Assembly (NCBI RefSeq): GCF_023101765.2
Contig: NC_064215.1
Location: 4,774,001 to 4,838,000 of the forward strand
Source of the DNA: Spodoptera frugiperda
Taxonomy: Eukaryota; Arthropoda; Insecta; Lepidoptera; Noctuidae
DNA length: 64,000 nt
Direction of reading: 5' to 3'
The first letter of the stretch is position 1. Each line of letters opens with the position of its first letter. The translations under genes were made by a program, and so were the position numbers. The notes beneath the pieces are model-generated. The model had not been told where the DNA came from. It was given only the letters and a program-made list of their open reading frames with translations, and searched no databases. This document shows, one piece after another, positions 50,260-62,000 of this stretch.

Positions 50260-52431
50260 TCAGGTGGCGTCGTACTCGATGCGGTCCCAGGAGTAGTGCT
50301 TGCGGGCCGGGCGCGGCGCCAGCGGGCCCGGGCCCGCGCCGCCCAGCAGCGGGTCGCACGGCGCCACGTGCCCGCGCCCGAACAGGTTGGGGATGAGCTC
50401 CGTGTCCATGTACTCGTACGCGTCCCCGTCCACGTGCATGTGCGAGCCCGTGTCGATCCCGAACTCCTTCAGGTCGATCTCGCACGGCCGCTCGTCGAAC
50501 GAGTCGTGACGGGATTCCTCGTTCTGGAACGACGGCAGTGATAGATCGTCCATGTATTCGAACCCGGTTCGTGTGTGATCTAATATGTCTCCGTTCGTTA
50601 GTGGAGTCATGCTCATTCTATCCGGTACGTCCTCACCGATATCCATCGCCTGTGATTTATCTTCTAATCGGTCTCCACCATCACCAGACAGTAGACTACC
50701 GAAGAAATCGTCGTTGTCGACTGAATTTGGATCGGACCCAAAGTCTGTGTGAAATTCCCCATTAGACAACAAGTCAACCGTTATGTCTGTATCGATGTCC
50801 GATGTTGAGGGATCGACTTGACACCGATTATTCGCGTTAACAGCTTGCAAGTCCGCATGGTTCATAATTTCATTTTGTATATCATCAAGTTCCCTTTGGA
50901 GCTCATCTGCGGCGAGTGAATCTCGAACATGATTATCATTGAGTACATCGTCTGTCAAGACATCCGTTGGAGCAAAGCCGTTGGTGCCGTTAGAAACGTA
51001 GCTCGTATCTAATGATGGAGCGACGGTCGCATCGACAACGGCCGAAGGTGGTAACTCACCATTTTCCACGAGGATCTCGAGTACGTCATCCATTATTTGA
51101 CTATTCTCAGCATCGTGTACATCGGCACCCAGTTGAACCTGCGGCATCGGAGGCGGTGGGGGCGGCGGCGGCGGGGGAGGGGGCGGCGCCGCACGCTCCG
51201 GCTCGTAGTGCGTCGGCAGGATGGCGATAGGGACCACCTTCACGCCATTGAGTATATAGGCCGGGTTGGCGGGCTTCTGCGGCGTGGAGTCGTGCGCCGC
51301 GTCGGGCGCGGCGGGCGGCGTCACGGTGAACAGGCGCACGAGGCGGTCGGGCGCGGCGTCCGACGCGGCCAGCACCAGGCGCGGTGCGGGCGCGGGCGCG
51401 GCGGGCTGCTGCAGCGCGTCGAGCTGCGCGCGCAGCTGCGACACACAGAGATGCGCCTGCAGCAGACGCCGGCTCTGGTCGCTGGCGGCCGCGCCCGCCG
51501 CCTCGCGCCGCACAGCTTCCAGCTGCTGACGCGACGCTTCCAGTTTTCTCTCGAGCTCCTCTATCTGCCTTCGCTGCGATTGAACGATATCTTCCGGGGG
51601 CTCCGGCTCCAATTTCACTTCTGGAGATGCGATCGACACAAAAGAAGCTACCGACGCCGGTGACTTCGGGGGTTCTTCTTGTTTCTCGAGTAGGAAGGGC
51701 CGCAGTCGGTCGATCAGTTGTGGTTTGGGCCCCGATACCCGAAGGTTACGTCGCTTGCACTCGGCGCGCAAGTCGGACACTTTCATATCTTCGAAGCGCG
51801 CGGGCGCAACGAGCGTGACGCCGGCGGGCACGGGCAGGGGCGGCGGCGGGGGCGGCGCGGGGTGCGCGGGGTACGCGTCCGACGAGTCGGAGGCCACGGA
51901 CGCGGCCGACGACGGCGCGGGCGACGCGGGCAGCATGAGCTGCAACAGCAACTGTTGCTGCTGCAGCAACAGCTCGTACGGAGTCTCCACGGACCCCGGA
52001 GGTGACGACGCTTTTGCTGCATTCGGAGGCCCTTTGTATTCGTGAAACTTAAACCTCGCTTTAGGTTGTTGCTTTTGTTTATTCTTCTTCCTATTCTTGT
52101 CCTTGCCGGGAGCCGGGTGCTGCGGCGGCGAGGCGACGCTGACTGGGGAGAGTGTGGAGGGCGGCGAGGGCGAGGGAGAGACCTCCTCAGGCGGGCCGCA
52201 ATACGAAGACGGATGTTGAGGTCGGCCCGATGCGCCTTCACTGGTCGCTTTGAACGCGAGAGTGCCACTCTTTACTGCGGTTTCAATAGTCTCCTCTGTG
52301 TGTAGTATGTTTTTCTTTATTAACTCGAGCGGACCAGGACGATGTGACAGTTGGTCGTTGAGCTGATCCGCTAAACGTGCCTTTTTTAGCATGCGTTGCT
52401 TTTCGGCTAGACTGGGATCGACATGACTCTC
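50260..52431 (-). CDS. Mrtf: Mrtf last coding exon: RPEL3, SAP domain, coiled coil, activation region
   Basis: A 2172-nt exon starting at acceptor ...taatttcag (phase 0, ESHVDPSLAEKQRMLKK) and ending at TGA (50262-50260). It encodes RPEL3, a Lys-rich basic patch, a Gln/Leu tract, a Pro run, the SAP domain (genomic about 51786-51685), a coiled coil (QSQRRQIEELERKLEASRQQ), a second Pro run of about 14 residues, and a long Asp/Glu/Ser-rich C-terminus. It is far more GC-rich than the flanks. An internal ATG at 52392 opens the long reading frame but is not the true start, since two RPEL motifs lie upstream. Confidence 0.93.
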   Translation of the reverse strand, partial: ESHVDPSLAEKQRMLKKARLADQLNDQLSHRPGPLELIKKNILHTEETIETAVKSGTLAFKATSEGASGRPQHPSSYCGPPEEVSPSPSPPSTLSPVSVASPPQHPAPGKDKNRKKNKQKQQPKARFKFHEYKGPPNAAKASSPPGSVETPYELLLQQQQLLLQLMLPASPAPSSAASVASDSSDAYPAHPAPPPPPPLPVPAGVTLVAPARFEDMKVSDLRAECKRRNLRVSGPKPQLIDRLRPFLLEKQEEPPKSPASVASFVSIASPEVKLEPEPPEDIVQSQRRQIEELERKLEASRQQLEAVRREAAGAAASDQSRRLLQAHLCVSQLRAQLDALQQPAAPAPAPRLVLAASDAAPDRLVRLFTVTPPAAPDAAHDSTPQKPANPAYILNGVKVVPIAILPTHYEPERAAPPPPPPPPPPPPPMPQVQLGADVHDAENSQIMDDVLEILVENGELPPSAVVDATVAPSLDTSYVSNGTNGFAPTDVLTDDVLNDNHVRDSLAADELQRELDDIQNEIMNHADLQAVNANNRCQVDPSTSDIDTDITVDLLSNGEFHTDFGSDPNSVDNDDFFGSLLSGDGGDRLEDKSQAMDIGEDVPDRMSMTPLTNGDILDHTRTGFEYMDDLSLPSFQNEESRHDSFDERPCEIDLKEFGIDTGSHMHVDGDAYEYMDTELIPNLFGRGHVAPCDPLLGGAGPGPLAPRPARKHYSWDRIEYDAT

Positions 52432-55400
52432 CTGAAATTAACAAAGTATGTGTTAAAATATAAGTAAAATTTGATCGTGTCAAAACGACACTAACTTTAT
52501 AAAATGATGATACCAATAAAATGACATTACACCTACTTGTTCCAATATGTGTCTTCGTTCGAGCTCCTGTCGGTCCGGACGCCGTTGTATTTTTGCTTTT
52601 AATAAGTCTCCCGTTTTCGCTCTCTCTAATTGCTTGCATTGCTCGAAATACGCTGGTGGTGTTTTTAAAGCTGAAAAAACATCATGAATATGAACACACA
52701 AAAGAATTTTTTCTAAAGTGTTGACATTACATCAGGCATACTGGGTTAATCAAAATGCAAACACTCGATGGAAATATTGTCCATTTTACTTGGAACTCAT
52801 GAACGGTTGCTCATTACTTCTACATTTAACACAATGTATATTTAATTTGGTCACCAAGAAATGTTCGTTAAACGATTCAGTAGAATAGTAAATAAAATTC
52901 CTTTATCCCACGCGCGTGAGCTCGGTGCGACGGTGGGCGCTTCCCGCAATGCTGGCACGTGTGTTATACCAATTTGCTATTTAAAAGTGTACTCAATTAT
53001 CACAGTATGTGAACGTCTAAATAATATGAATACAAAGATCACTTACGCGGCATGATTCCTTGAGCCACAAGCTGGTTGATTGGCCGCCTCATCATCAGCT
53101 TCACTTTTAAAGCTGCAAACAGAAATATATATCACTGCTTATATTGCAATAACACGCATTACCTAAAACTATTTTCCTTATTATTTTTCCTCTGGATCAC
53201 CCATAATTCTAATAAAACGAAACAGACGCAAACGATTTGACTGTAACATAATGCGAATGAATGTGCCGATGTTTGCCGGTTACCTTTTCCATACAACAAT
53301 GGACGATGCTTGAATAGATGGCACATCGTCTTGAAGAATACAGTGTTATGACGCCAGGTGACGAACTTTGACGTAGCGTGTCGCGTGTGGAGCCGACGTG
53401 ATCGATACGTCGATCGATACACACAGATTATATCGATAAAGTTCGCAGCAGAGCGTAGGCGAGGCGAGCTATATTCTTGTTTGCGTGTAGACAAGCGGCG
53501 AGCAGCGAACGATGGGCGGACAACGCTGGCGCGACGCCAATATAAATAAACACTGCACAAGGAAACTAGTGTTATGCCGCGACCGTATTACAGACGAAAC
53601 ATTCACTACCACTGGGCCGAATATTGTGGGTTACTGGGCGACTTTACCTCGATACCCACTCAATTTTGTTTTACTCATGCGTTTAATTACACACAAATTA
53701 TACACATACAATATGCGCGCGTGTGTGTAATACCAATAACTATTAATATTTTATTAAATATAATTTATTTGTAATAAATACTAACAGGAAATTATATTGT
53801 ATTACTTAATTGAAATAATGGTAGCTCGCCTACTGCTCATGAAGTAGCTCAGAACGAAGTTATTTCGAATCCCTAAAATATTAACTGCTTTATTTGAAAA
53901 TTAGAATTTAAAATATTGAAAAAATTACACCAGTCAGTGCTGACAGTTTTTGACCATTCAAAGACTGGCAGCAAAAGATATAAAAATACGTTATGACCGT
54001 TCTACATTGTCTATTTCTTTTTGGGTTTTGTAAATATGCTAAGTATAAAGGTTAAATAAATACAACCGGTCTGATTTATCATATCAAGATGACTGAAGTG
54101 TCTCATGAGACATTAGAGCATAGGCAGGTTTGGCAAATTTTATGACTAGTTACTAACAAAAAAAAATCATTCGAAGGTAATGGAAGGGCTGAGAATTTGT
54201 TTACTCGGGATGTGCGTAGACTGACAGACTATGCAAACACGACAGGAAGTGCAGACGGTATTGGCATACTAATGCAAACAACAGACGGACTGCGAGACGA
54301 ACGCGGGGCCAGTGGCCCTTACTTACTTCTCAGACCTTGTCACCTTACTGAGCACTAACACTGTGACGTTATTGGTGATATTATTTAAATACAACAAGCC
54401 TGTCACAAATTGCCAAAACTACAACTCCTGTAAGCTAAGATCTACAGTACCTAGGTACACAACCATGAAAACACTAGGACAACAAAATAAATTAGAAGCT
54501 ATGATTAAAGGAGAAAAACGAAGTTTCCAGGCGGGGTTTAGAAAATTTATTAGTAATCCAAAAATCCTATTGATATTGAAAAATTGGAGACGTTTCGTAT
54601 TAGCCTCAGAAAAGTTAAGATTAGTTTCGGTTGTATAAATTCGGACACATTTGTTATTGAGTTTAACAACACCTAACCAAGTATGTATATAATCAACCCG
54701 CTAAGGTTGTAGAGGACAGATGACAGTCGTTCCATGCAAAATCCTGACATCCGTAGAAACTGGTCAACACTCAGAGCACGAAAAAACTAATTGAGAAAAG
54801 GGCAAGAGAAAGAAAGCGTGGTTTGCAACAAGTGCTTTATCAGTATCTGATATTTAAATGATATTTTAACTGTAGATCCTGTGTTTGGACTCACTTTGAA
54901 ACAACATGTCAATAATAATTGAAAGCACAAAGTTTCTACTCAGTTATTTAGCTTGCGCGTTATAATGAATGTGACCCAATTCACACGGGATCATCATCAT
55001 CACTAATTGAAATGAATTAAATACTTTCTCCGTTACAGATTCCATGGTTGGTAAAATGTTATTGTAACTTAATTTCTTGTAATGTATACATCATTTTTAT
55101 ACCCTGATATTTTCCTAGAAGTGATCCATCACACCACTAAAGTCAATGCATTTCCATGTAGAATGGAGACCCTTAGTCTGTTAAGATAATCCACCTAGTT
55201 AAACTATTCTATGCACTACTTCATTGTGTATATTTATTAGGAGGTGTCCGTTTCGCAATTTAGTGCAAATATGCATTCAATTATTTTATACACTCAGTAT
55301 AGTTATGGTATCTTTAGTAAAGAAGTAAGTTATAATGTTATACTAACATTCTTTGTGTTTTCCCATGGCTGGTTGCAGAGGGCTGTCGTCGACGACCACT

Positions 55401-56005
55401 TTGGGCGGGGACACGCGCGGCGAGCTCGGCGGCTCGCTAGCGCCGCTGCAGCTCGCCTGCCGCCCAGCCATCTCCTCCGCACCAGAACTACTGACAAACA
55501 AAAATCAATCAGTTAATTACTGTCACAAAATACTTTTTAAAACAATAGCTTTCTCATCAAGCACTGTAATCCGTATAATCATCGATGAAACTGTTTGTTA
55601 CTATGTAATTGTATGTTAAACACGTCAAGATTGTTTGTTGACAGTTCTAGATTTTCGACATTTTTGCAACTTGAGATTCCTTGCTCGGAAAGTGAAACAC
55701 TAATGAATACATATGATATCAGCATTATCGTGAGAGACAATTTAATTGATTAAAGTACCAGTAGCTTGATTATGATAGTTACCTGAAGGTGTCGTCTGAG
55801 GGCGGTGTGGCGGGAGTGCGTGGCGGTGATGCAGGCGAGACGGGTGAGGCCGCGCGGCTGCGCTCCCGGCGGTGCTGTGGCTTGAACCACTCGGGGTATA
55901 TGGCGCTGAGGGTCTCCACGAGGTCGTGGTCCAGCGTGACGCGCCAAGACGCACGCCCCTCCGAGCCCTCCGAGCCGCCGCTTCCGCCACACGTTGAACG
56001 GCTCT
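50260..56005 (-). CDS. Mrtf: Myocardin-related transcription factor (MRTF), five coding exons, 5' end missing
   Basis: Actin-regulated coactivator of serum response factor: G-actin bound to its RPEL motifs keeps it cytoplasmic, and release lets it enter the nucleus. Coding exons on the minus strand are 56005-55783, 55490-55348, 53112-53047, 52670-52537 and 52431-50260; all junctions are GT-AG and all phases agree, giving about 912 residues in the window. Order of parts: Ser/Pro-rich N-terminus; RPEL1 (residues about 122-144, with RRPINQLVAQGIMPP); RPEL2 (about 158-189, with RRPDRQELERRHILEQ); RPEL3 (about 203-236, with SHRPGPLELIKKNILHTEE); a basic stretch (KARFKFHEYKGP); a Gln/Leu tract; a SAP domain (about 405-438, MKVSDLRAECKRRNL); a leucine-zipper-like coiled coil (about 472-502); a proline run; and an acidic C-terminal half likely to activate transcription. 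The exon before 56005 is not identified. The family call is based on the RPEL-basic-SAP-coiled-coil order and the GIMPPLKTPPAYFEQ linker, which resembles vertebrate MRTFs. Confidence 0.92.
52537..52670 (-). CDS. Mrtf: Mrtf coding exon carrying RPEL motif 2
   Basis: A 134-nt exon after acceptor ...gttttttcag; its donor is gtaggt after GAA CAA, phase 0. It encodes PLKTPPAYFEQCKQLERAKT and then GDLLKAKIQRRPDRQELERR and HILEQ: the linker between RPEL1 and RPEL2 and the whole of RPEL2, with Arg-Pro in the expected place. The linker is among the most conserved parts of the family. Confidence 0.92.
53047..53112 (-). CDS. Mrtf: Mrtf coding exon carrying RPEL motif 1
   Basis: A 66-nt exon between acceptor ...gtttgcag and donor gtaagt, starting with two bases of a split codon and ending with one. 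It encodes LKVKLMMRRPINQLVAQGIMP, the first actin-binding RPEL repeat; the RRP and the following helix residues match the RPxxxLxxxGI pattern of the family. This is the first exon common to the long and the proposed short isoform. Confidence 0.88.
53284..53326 (-). CDS. Mrtf: Probable alternative first coding exon of Mrtf (short isoform)
   Basis: An ATG followed by 14 codons (MCHLFKHRPLLYGK) and one extra base ends at a gtaacc donor. That extra G joins CT of the exon at 53112 to give Ala and reads straight into RPEL1 as ...YGKALKVKLMMRRP, which is exactly the phase the exon needs. The exon would replace the two Ser/Pro-rich exons and give a form starting almost at RPEL1. The same frame stays open upstream to about 53560, so a longer N-terminus is possible. 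Just upstream is a GC-rich stretch with three ATCGAT-type motifs that looks like a promoter. Transcript data would decide. Confidence 0.5.
53340..53520 (-). promoter_or_regulatory. Candidate internal Mrtf promoter with DRE-like TATCGATA motifs
   Basis: A GC- and CpG-rich island inside a long AT-rich Mrtf intron, just 5' of the proposed alternative first exon. It has a perfect TATCGATA palindrome at 53431-53438 and two more ATCGAT cores at about 53401 and 53413. TATCGATA is the DNA-replication-related element found in many insect housekeeping promoters (established in Drosophila; inferred here). Confidence 0.4.
53561..55347. other. Mrtf intron
   Basis: AT-rich intron between the linker exon and RPEL1 in the long isoform. 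A 108-codon plus-strand frame (54312-54638) is AT-driven and unlike known proteins; I do not count it as a gene. Confidence 0.6.
55348..55490 (-). CDS. Mrtf: Mrtf coding exon, linker before RPEL1
   Basis: A 143-nt exon after acceptor ...tttgtcag, encoding a Ser/Pro-rich linker (SSGAEEMAGRQASC, then PSSPRVSPPKVVVDDSPL) and then QPAMGKHKE. Without splicing the frame hits TAG a few bases later, but a donor (gttagt) splits the last codon so that T joins CT of the next exon to give Ser, making KHKESLKVKLMMRRP. The phase match at both ends (1 + 47 codons + 1) is the main support. The Ser-Pro pairs are possible proline-directed phosphorylation sites (inference). Confidence 0.75.
55783..56005 (-). 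CDS. Mrtf: Mrtf coding exon, N-terminal Ser/Pro-rich segment
   Basis: A 223-nt exon with donor gtaact after ...GACACCTTCAG and acceptor ...acatag. Only one frame is compatible with the downstream exon: it encodes a Gly/Ser-rich start, then SWRVTLDHDLVETLSAIYPE, a WFKPQ motif, then a Ser/Pro-rich stretch ending SDDTF. It enters with a split codon (one base needed from an upstream exon) and an in-frame TAA lies just upstream, so it cannot be the first exon. The two other frames on this strand are also open by chance because the sequence is GC-rich. The function of this segment is not known to me; it precedes the first RPEL motif in the long isoform only. Confidence 0.7.
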
Positions 56006-59000
56006 CTATGTATTACAAACATTCAATACTTTAATTTAAAAGCTAGAGGATGTCACTCAAGATCGACACACATAAACATAATAACAAAGTAGGAAGTGTA
56101 TTTGCTCTCAGCACGTCGGTCGCTGGGTGAGGTGAATTGGGCGAGGCGAACCAATGGAGCGCGCTGTGATCACGGTGCCCTCATTATTTCGGGTCCTTGA
56201 ACGAGTTTATGCGCGTGAAGGTGCGTTACTTACTACTTACTGCAATACGACCGGGAACGGTTCTGCCGTTTCAGTTTTATGAATACGTGAATAGGGTGAG
56301 AACAACATCTAGCACTACCACATATTTTGTTATGTTTAGAAATACCATTTGGCGTGGAACTTAGAATATTTATGTTCAAACATTTTAAATAATGTAAATA
56401 CGTACAGTAAAGTAACATAACCCTGACAGTACAATGTTTAATTTATTTCCATAATGGACCGTTTCAGTGAAACTTTCGTTTTCAATAAAATAAATTATTT
56501 GTAAGACGCATAAACGAAACGATAAAATAGGCTTTAAAATCACGAAACTGCTATCTGTATTATGCGTTTAGACAACGTTTAACTGTTACCATAGGTGAAG
56601 AAAGATGGACGTATTATGTAATGTTTGAAAATCTCATAAAGCTGGATATACGAGGGAAAGAAAATACGAGCTGAAAATAAAACATCTGTCTGTGAGTCAC
56701 GCACAATATAAAACTAAAAGTAAGGTAAACAAATGCAGACTTCAAAAACGTAAAAATCGGATTCAATTCTGTTATAAAATGCAACAAATTAATAGCTATA
56801 GATTTATGACTTCATCATGCAATAAGGATAATAATGTGAGGTTATTAAGTTTGTAGTAATTTTACATTGTAACAAAGGTAAATGTAGTTCATGCCAAGAA
56901 ATTATTTATTATATCAGCATGTTCATACATATTACATACAGATAAAGAGTGTAATAAATGTTATCATTTCGATAGCTAAACAACAGTAAATTAATAAGAG
57001 TGTAAATGCCTGTTACGCATTTTACGTTGGTGTTACAAAACACAATTTTGTAAACAATCTGGCGCACGTGCGCACTGATGATTCATTACGAGTTTGGTGG
57101 AAATTATGAAGGCAGATGTATGTAGGTACGTAAGGCCATTGCCAATCATAAAAACTACAGAGAAATATATGCCCTTTCAACGGTCATCTTGATGATGATG
57201 TGAAACCATAACATAAAACTAATGTTTATGTTAATCTTAATTAATGGATATTACAATAAATACGAAACGGGCTTCCTACTCTGTATCAGAAGACGGTTTT
57301 GCTCAGTAGTGGGATAAATATTGACAAAATTGAATGAATGATTTCATTAAAAATATTAATTCATTCGAGAACCGCGGAGGAGCGACAAAGACGATGGTAG
57401 TCATCGAGCTGATGTGTTGAGTCGACGCTTCCCACGCGAAGTTGTATCATAATTCGAAATCACACGACACTACTTGGTCACTTAGTCAATCGGTCATTGG
57501 GTAGTCATTTTGTTTCTAGAACTTTTATTATTTTACTTGCCTATACATTTTATATTAAAAAATGACGTTTTTACTTCCCTCTAAAATAGTTATAACTACT
57601 TCATGTCACTTTTTTAATTACAAGGGCTTAGTGAAGATTTTTAACAGATCTTTTAATGTCGTGCAATAAAAACTTGTCAAAAAACATGTAAAAATATTAA
57701 AAACACGGCCGGTTCCGTGAGACTAGATCACGGGTTTATTTACAGTAGAAAGATTTTTGTTTTTGATATAGGTCAAGGCTTGCTCCTTTGATGTGAGTGT
57801 GAGTTTTAAGTGGCTGAAAATTACGATGAAATAAAATGAACCAGTAGGATGGCTAGTCGCATGCGTGATGCGCGTAGCGTAACGTAGCACGTCAATCAAG
57901 ATGTCAACGTGGATGCGCAGACGCCGCAAACGTCAACTAGCATATGCAGCCGCGCAGTTGTCGCATCTAGTCTCTATTTTGTTGTAACTGATTTATTGGT
58001 CTATTCCGTACACTAATCGTACGCGTATTATACATCTAAACCAAATTAACCTTCTTATATCTATATGTGTTTCGAACGTAGGTATTGACAAATACGCGCG
58101 GTGCAATCTGTATCGAGCTGTTATCAAAGCTATCAATAGTGTAAATGAACGTGTTTTCAGAAATTATAGCTATCAAAGTACCCAGATAAATATTTAGCGT
58201 GTGTGGCGATAAGCCGACTAAATATGGCTAACCTTAGCATTTTTAATTCTTACCCGACGTGCCTCTGAGGAGCAAGGTTAGATATTCCACAATAAAAATA
58301 CTTCACAGCGATAAATTCGACTAAATACTTTCGATCAAAGTATATAAATGGATTAGTGTATACGTTGGGAACCCACACACGTCTAGTAAAATTGAAAGTA
58401 ATGTTTATGTAAATGAAGGTAGGTTCCGTATGCTACGTCATCGGAAGGTAGTCGCGGTGACGTCAGGTTGCACACGGCCCTCGGCCTGCGTGGGCGCAAG
58501 CACCTGCCTCCACCCACTACAACATGTTTACTAACTTGAATGTCTACCATCGTCATGCCGGATTGACATTTCGAAGTAATATTAAGGATTAAATCTGAAT
58601 CAGTCTTGTTATTCAGATCTGGGTAAACTTCTCTAGAACATAACAGACATCAGATATCATAAATCGCAATAGAGCATTTGGTAGGATAAGCAAGAGCTAC
58701 AACTTGTGTCGTTTGGAAGAGTACGCTATTAAAGGGAGTTCTATTCACACGTTATTCAGAATACTTACTTCGTATCAATGCAGTCATGATCTAAGGTTAG
58801 AGGGAAGCCTCTAGCAACAAAATTACAATTTCAATTTTAATTCCTACTTCATTTTATGAGTCCTATTAATTTACCGTGATATTTAACATTCATAAACCTA
58901 ATTAAACAGTTAAATGTAGATAGAGAACGTGTCATCACTTCTGTATTTTCATATGCGCAAAATGTTGGCTCATCAATCTCATCGCTGCGAGTGAACACGA

Positions 59001-62000
59001 ATCATCGCATTGCCTCAATGTCAGTCAACGACTCGCGAAGGGAAATCATTTATCGACTTACTAAAGTCAATTGGAAGACGATTTTGCCGACGTAGAGCCA
59101 AGAGCCGGGAAGTTGATGATATTTATTTTAAGTATGTACTTAAACTAGATTTTAGATTAGACACGTATGCATTTTTGTAAGAAGTAAGAATATGGAAAAC
59201 CTGTGGAAAACCCCTTGTTATACAGAAACACATTATCTACATAAACATTCATGGTCAGTTTCTGGCTTTTGTTGAAATGTATTACATGGTCTATTCATCC
59301 AAACAATGAATCACCATTGAAGTAAAAATAACAGTTTGTTTAATTGGGGACCTAAACACAACAAACCTTGATGTATGTGTATCAATAGACATCGTAAATA
59401 TCAACTACATGCCGCTGATTTCCAGTGATTTTATTCATAGCAATGCAATTTGTTTCACTTTCATCATCAGCATAAAGCTGAAATTCTTTGTTATACTTAT
59501 GAAAATGGATACAAACAGCAGATATTTTAGAAACGTCGGCGTCGTTAAGATGTTTGTGACATATTATTTTCACATTATATTTCAGTTAAAATTGTAGAAA
59601 AAAACAAAAACAACAATTTTGTGGCATGGCGGACGACGGAACGGGGTCAGTCGCCACACTCCTCTGTCGCCGTCCGTTCGAGATGCGTCCCACAAATCAT
59701 ATTTAGCCTAGCACTATGGAGAATTGTGACTATTGCTGTTTGTCTTGGAATAGGCGCGTTAATGAAAGCAGGCATTTGATACACCAAGAAATAAAAGCGA
59801 CCTACTTGCCGTCCTCAAAAAGAACTTCCTTTAATTAGTACTCCGTCAAAACTGAGCCAAAATTTAAATTCTATGAAATGGTCTTCGGATGCGTCATACT
59901 AACATTTGACTCTAATTATGAAAATTGAAACACATCAAATCTTTAATGAAAATGTACGCCGTGATTGCGATAGACAACTGTTCTTTATTGATAGCTATGA
60001 CGCCAAACCTAATAACAGAATCTAAATTCTTTTTCCAAACATAGACACATAATATAAGAACTTATAGCTCCGCTGAAGGCAGAAACCATAGCGAGGCGAT
60101 GACGTAAAAGGATGTTTTCAGCGAGTCGGCAACAGCGGCCGTCTGTTTATCGTCGGAGCACAGTTAGAGCTACACCCAGTCTGGGCCTATGCCGAACTGC
60201 AGCTGTAAAAACACACGAATTACACCACTTCTGTCGATCGCAATAAATGTACATAGAATGCCTGTTACGCAACGAACGGCGCGGCGCCCACAGAAATGGC
60301 TATCCAACAATGTACACTTAATGACGTGAGCGTTTCATACAATATATCATCTATGATAGTATGATAGAGCATCACTGTCTAGCTACGTTTACGGCTTACC
60401 AGACTTATAAGACTATCGATTATATCTTCTATGAGTTTGATGATCGTAGCGGACGTCAGATTCGGAACACATCAAATCAACTAACGCATGAATCGAATTT
60501 GGGGACTATTCAAAAACTATTACGAAATAGTCATTCATGGTGGTTATCCAAAGTAAATAATTCTCGCTATACTTAAGTCAACAAATACTTATCCGCTCGA
60601 TGCAATATCAAACAAAGTGATTTTAGTACATAATACAATGTCTATATCTTTGGTTCATCAGAAAAGTTCCGCCCCTTCTAAATTCAGCACCTCGGTAACT
60701 ATTAAACTTACAATCTGTCACGATATATTTTATAACATACATAATGCCAACTATGCGCGAATTCGCATAAAAATAAATATAAATAAAAGTCGGACTGTAT
60801 AAAAAATAAATGGTTCTTACGCAATATGCATGATTGGAGACATTTTTGTTGTTCAGGCAATATAAACACTTCCACACACAATTAGATTTTTCGTCAAAAT
60901 ACATTATATGCGAATATTAAAATGTCACTTATTATTATCATCATCGTGCGTCCGCAAACTTTTTCCCAGTCACAAATCATAATTAAATTCATCCGACTAC
61001 ACATTGCCTACAGCCAAAAAATAATGCGCCGTGGATATAAAGTAAGATGAGAGGTATTACTTCTCTTTCTTACTTTTCTTTTTTCTTCTATTTTGAAATA
61101 TTTTATATGAAAAGCAGGCTACATCGTTACAAAAATGATTTATTTCCTTGGGATTTAGATGCAACTGTACAGAATAGACATTCGCTATTATGAAAAATGT
61201 TGATTAAATATTGTATAAGTCACAGAACATATAAAGAGAGTAGAAATGAAATAGTTCCTGATTTGTATCAGAACGCGTGTCGCCGTTTCTCCCACCCTTT
61301 AATTTCACTACAAGCAAGAGACCAATGTCTGAGCGGATTACCCCCACAAATAAATAACACACATTTAAATCTCGAATTTGCTATTGGTTGTCACACAAAC
61401 GCAATGACTGCATTTGACGTACACTCTAACACGCATAAAAACTCATGTATGCTAGGGCGAGACAAAGGTCGATTGTTGATATCGATAAAATTTAAGTAAT
61501 CTTGTTTTTGTTTTACAAGTATTGTTGAATATTGTGAAATTGTATTCATGCGAAATAGAAACCAAGTAATAAAAGTAAAATAAATAAAAAATACATAACT
61601 GAATTTTAAAACCAATTTTATTACTCAATAAGTTAAAAATCAGTAAAAAATAAATAAATCATAGGCACTTTTGAACGTCAAAGCAAATATAATAATATTA
61701 ATAACTGTCGGTCAGCCCTCTAGTGAAGCTATTTGCTCGTTCCAAAGTGTAGATTCCTATGGAGAAGATCGAAGATCTGTTCGTTCGATCTTTTTCAATT
61801 AGATTCACAATACAATTCTTGATAACATTGCTTTTCTTTGCATCGATTGCTTGAACTATGTGAGAACAATGTAAAACTAATATTCAGTCAAAGCGATAGA
61901 AAAAAACCTTAAGAACAACAAAATTAATACAGTCTGGAGCTGACCAGTCCCAGTTGACAGCGCTCGTTCACCAACATGACACGTACACCAGCACCGTCCA

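Noticed and set aside
51097..52305. Several long plus-strand frames (95-188 codons) opposite Mrtf
   Set aside because: Arg/Gly-rich shadows of the GC-rich Mrtf exon; the minus strand carries the RPEL, SAP and coiled-coil domains.
52283..52639. A 118-codon minus-strand frame running through the Mrtf intron
   Set aside because: It crosses a clear acceptor and donor and is out of frame with the RPEL2 exon.
54312..54638. 108-codon plus-strand frame in an Mrtf intron
   Set aside because: AT-driven composition, no recognised domain and no splice or promoter support.
61197..61499. 100-codon plus-strand frame near 61.2 kb
   Set aside because: Random-looking composition; no family, neighbours or signals.
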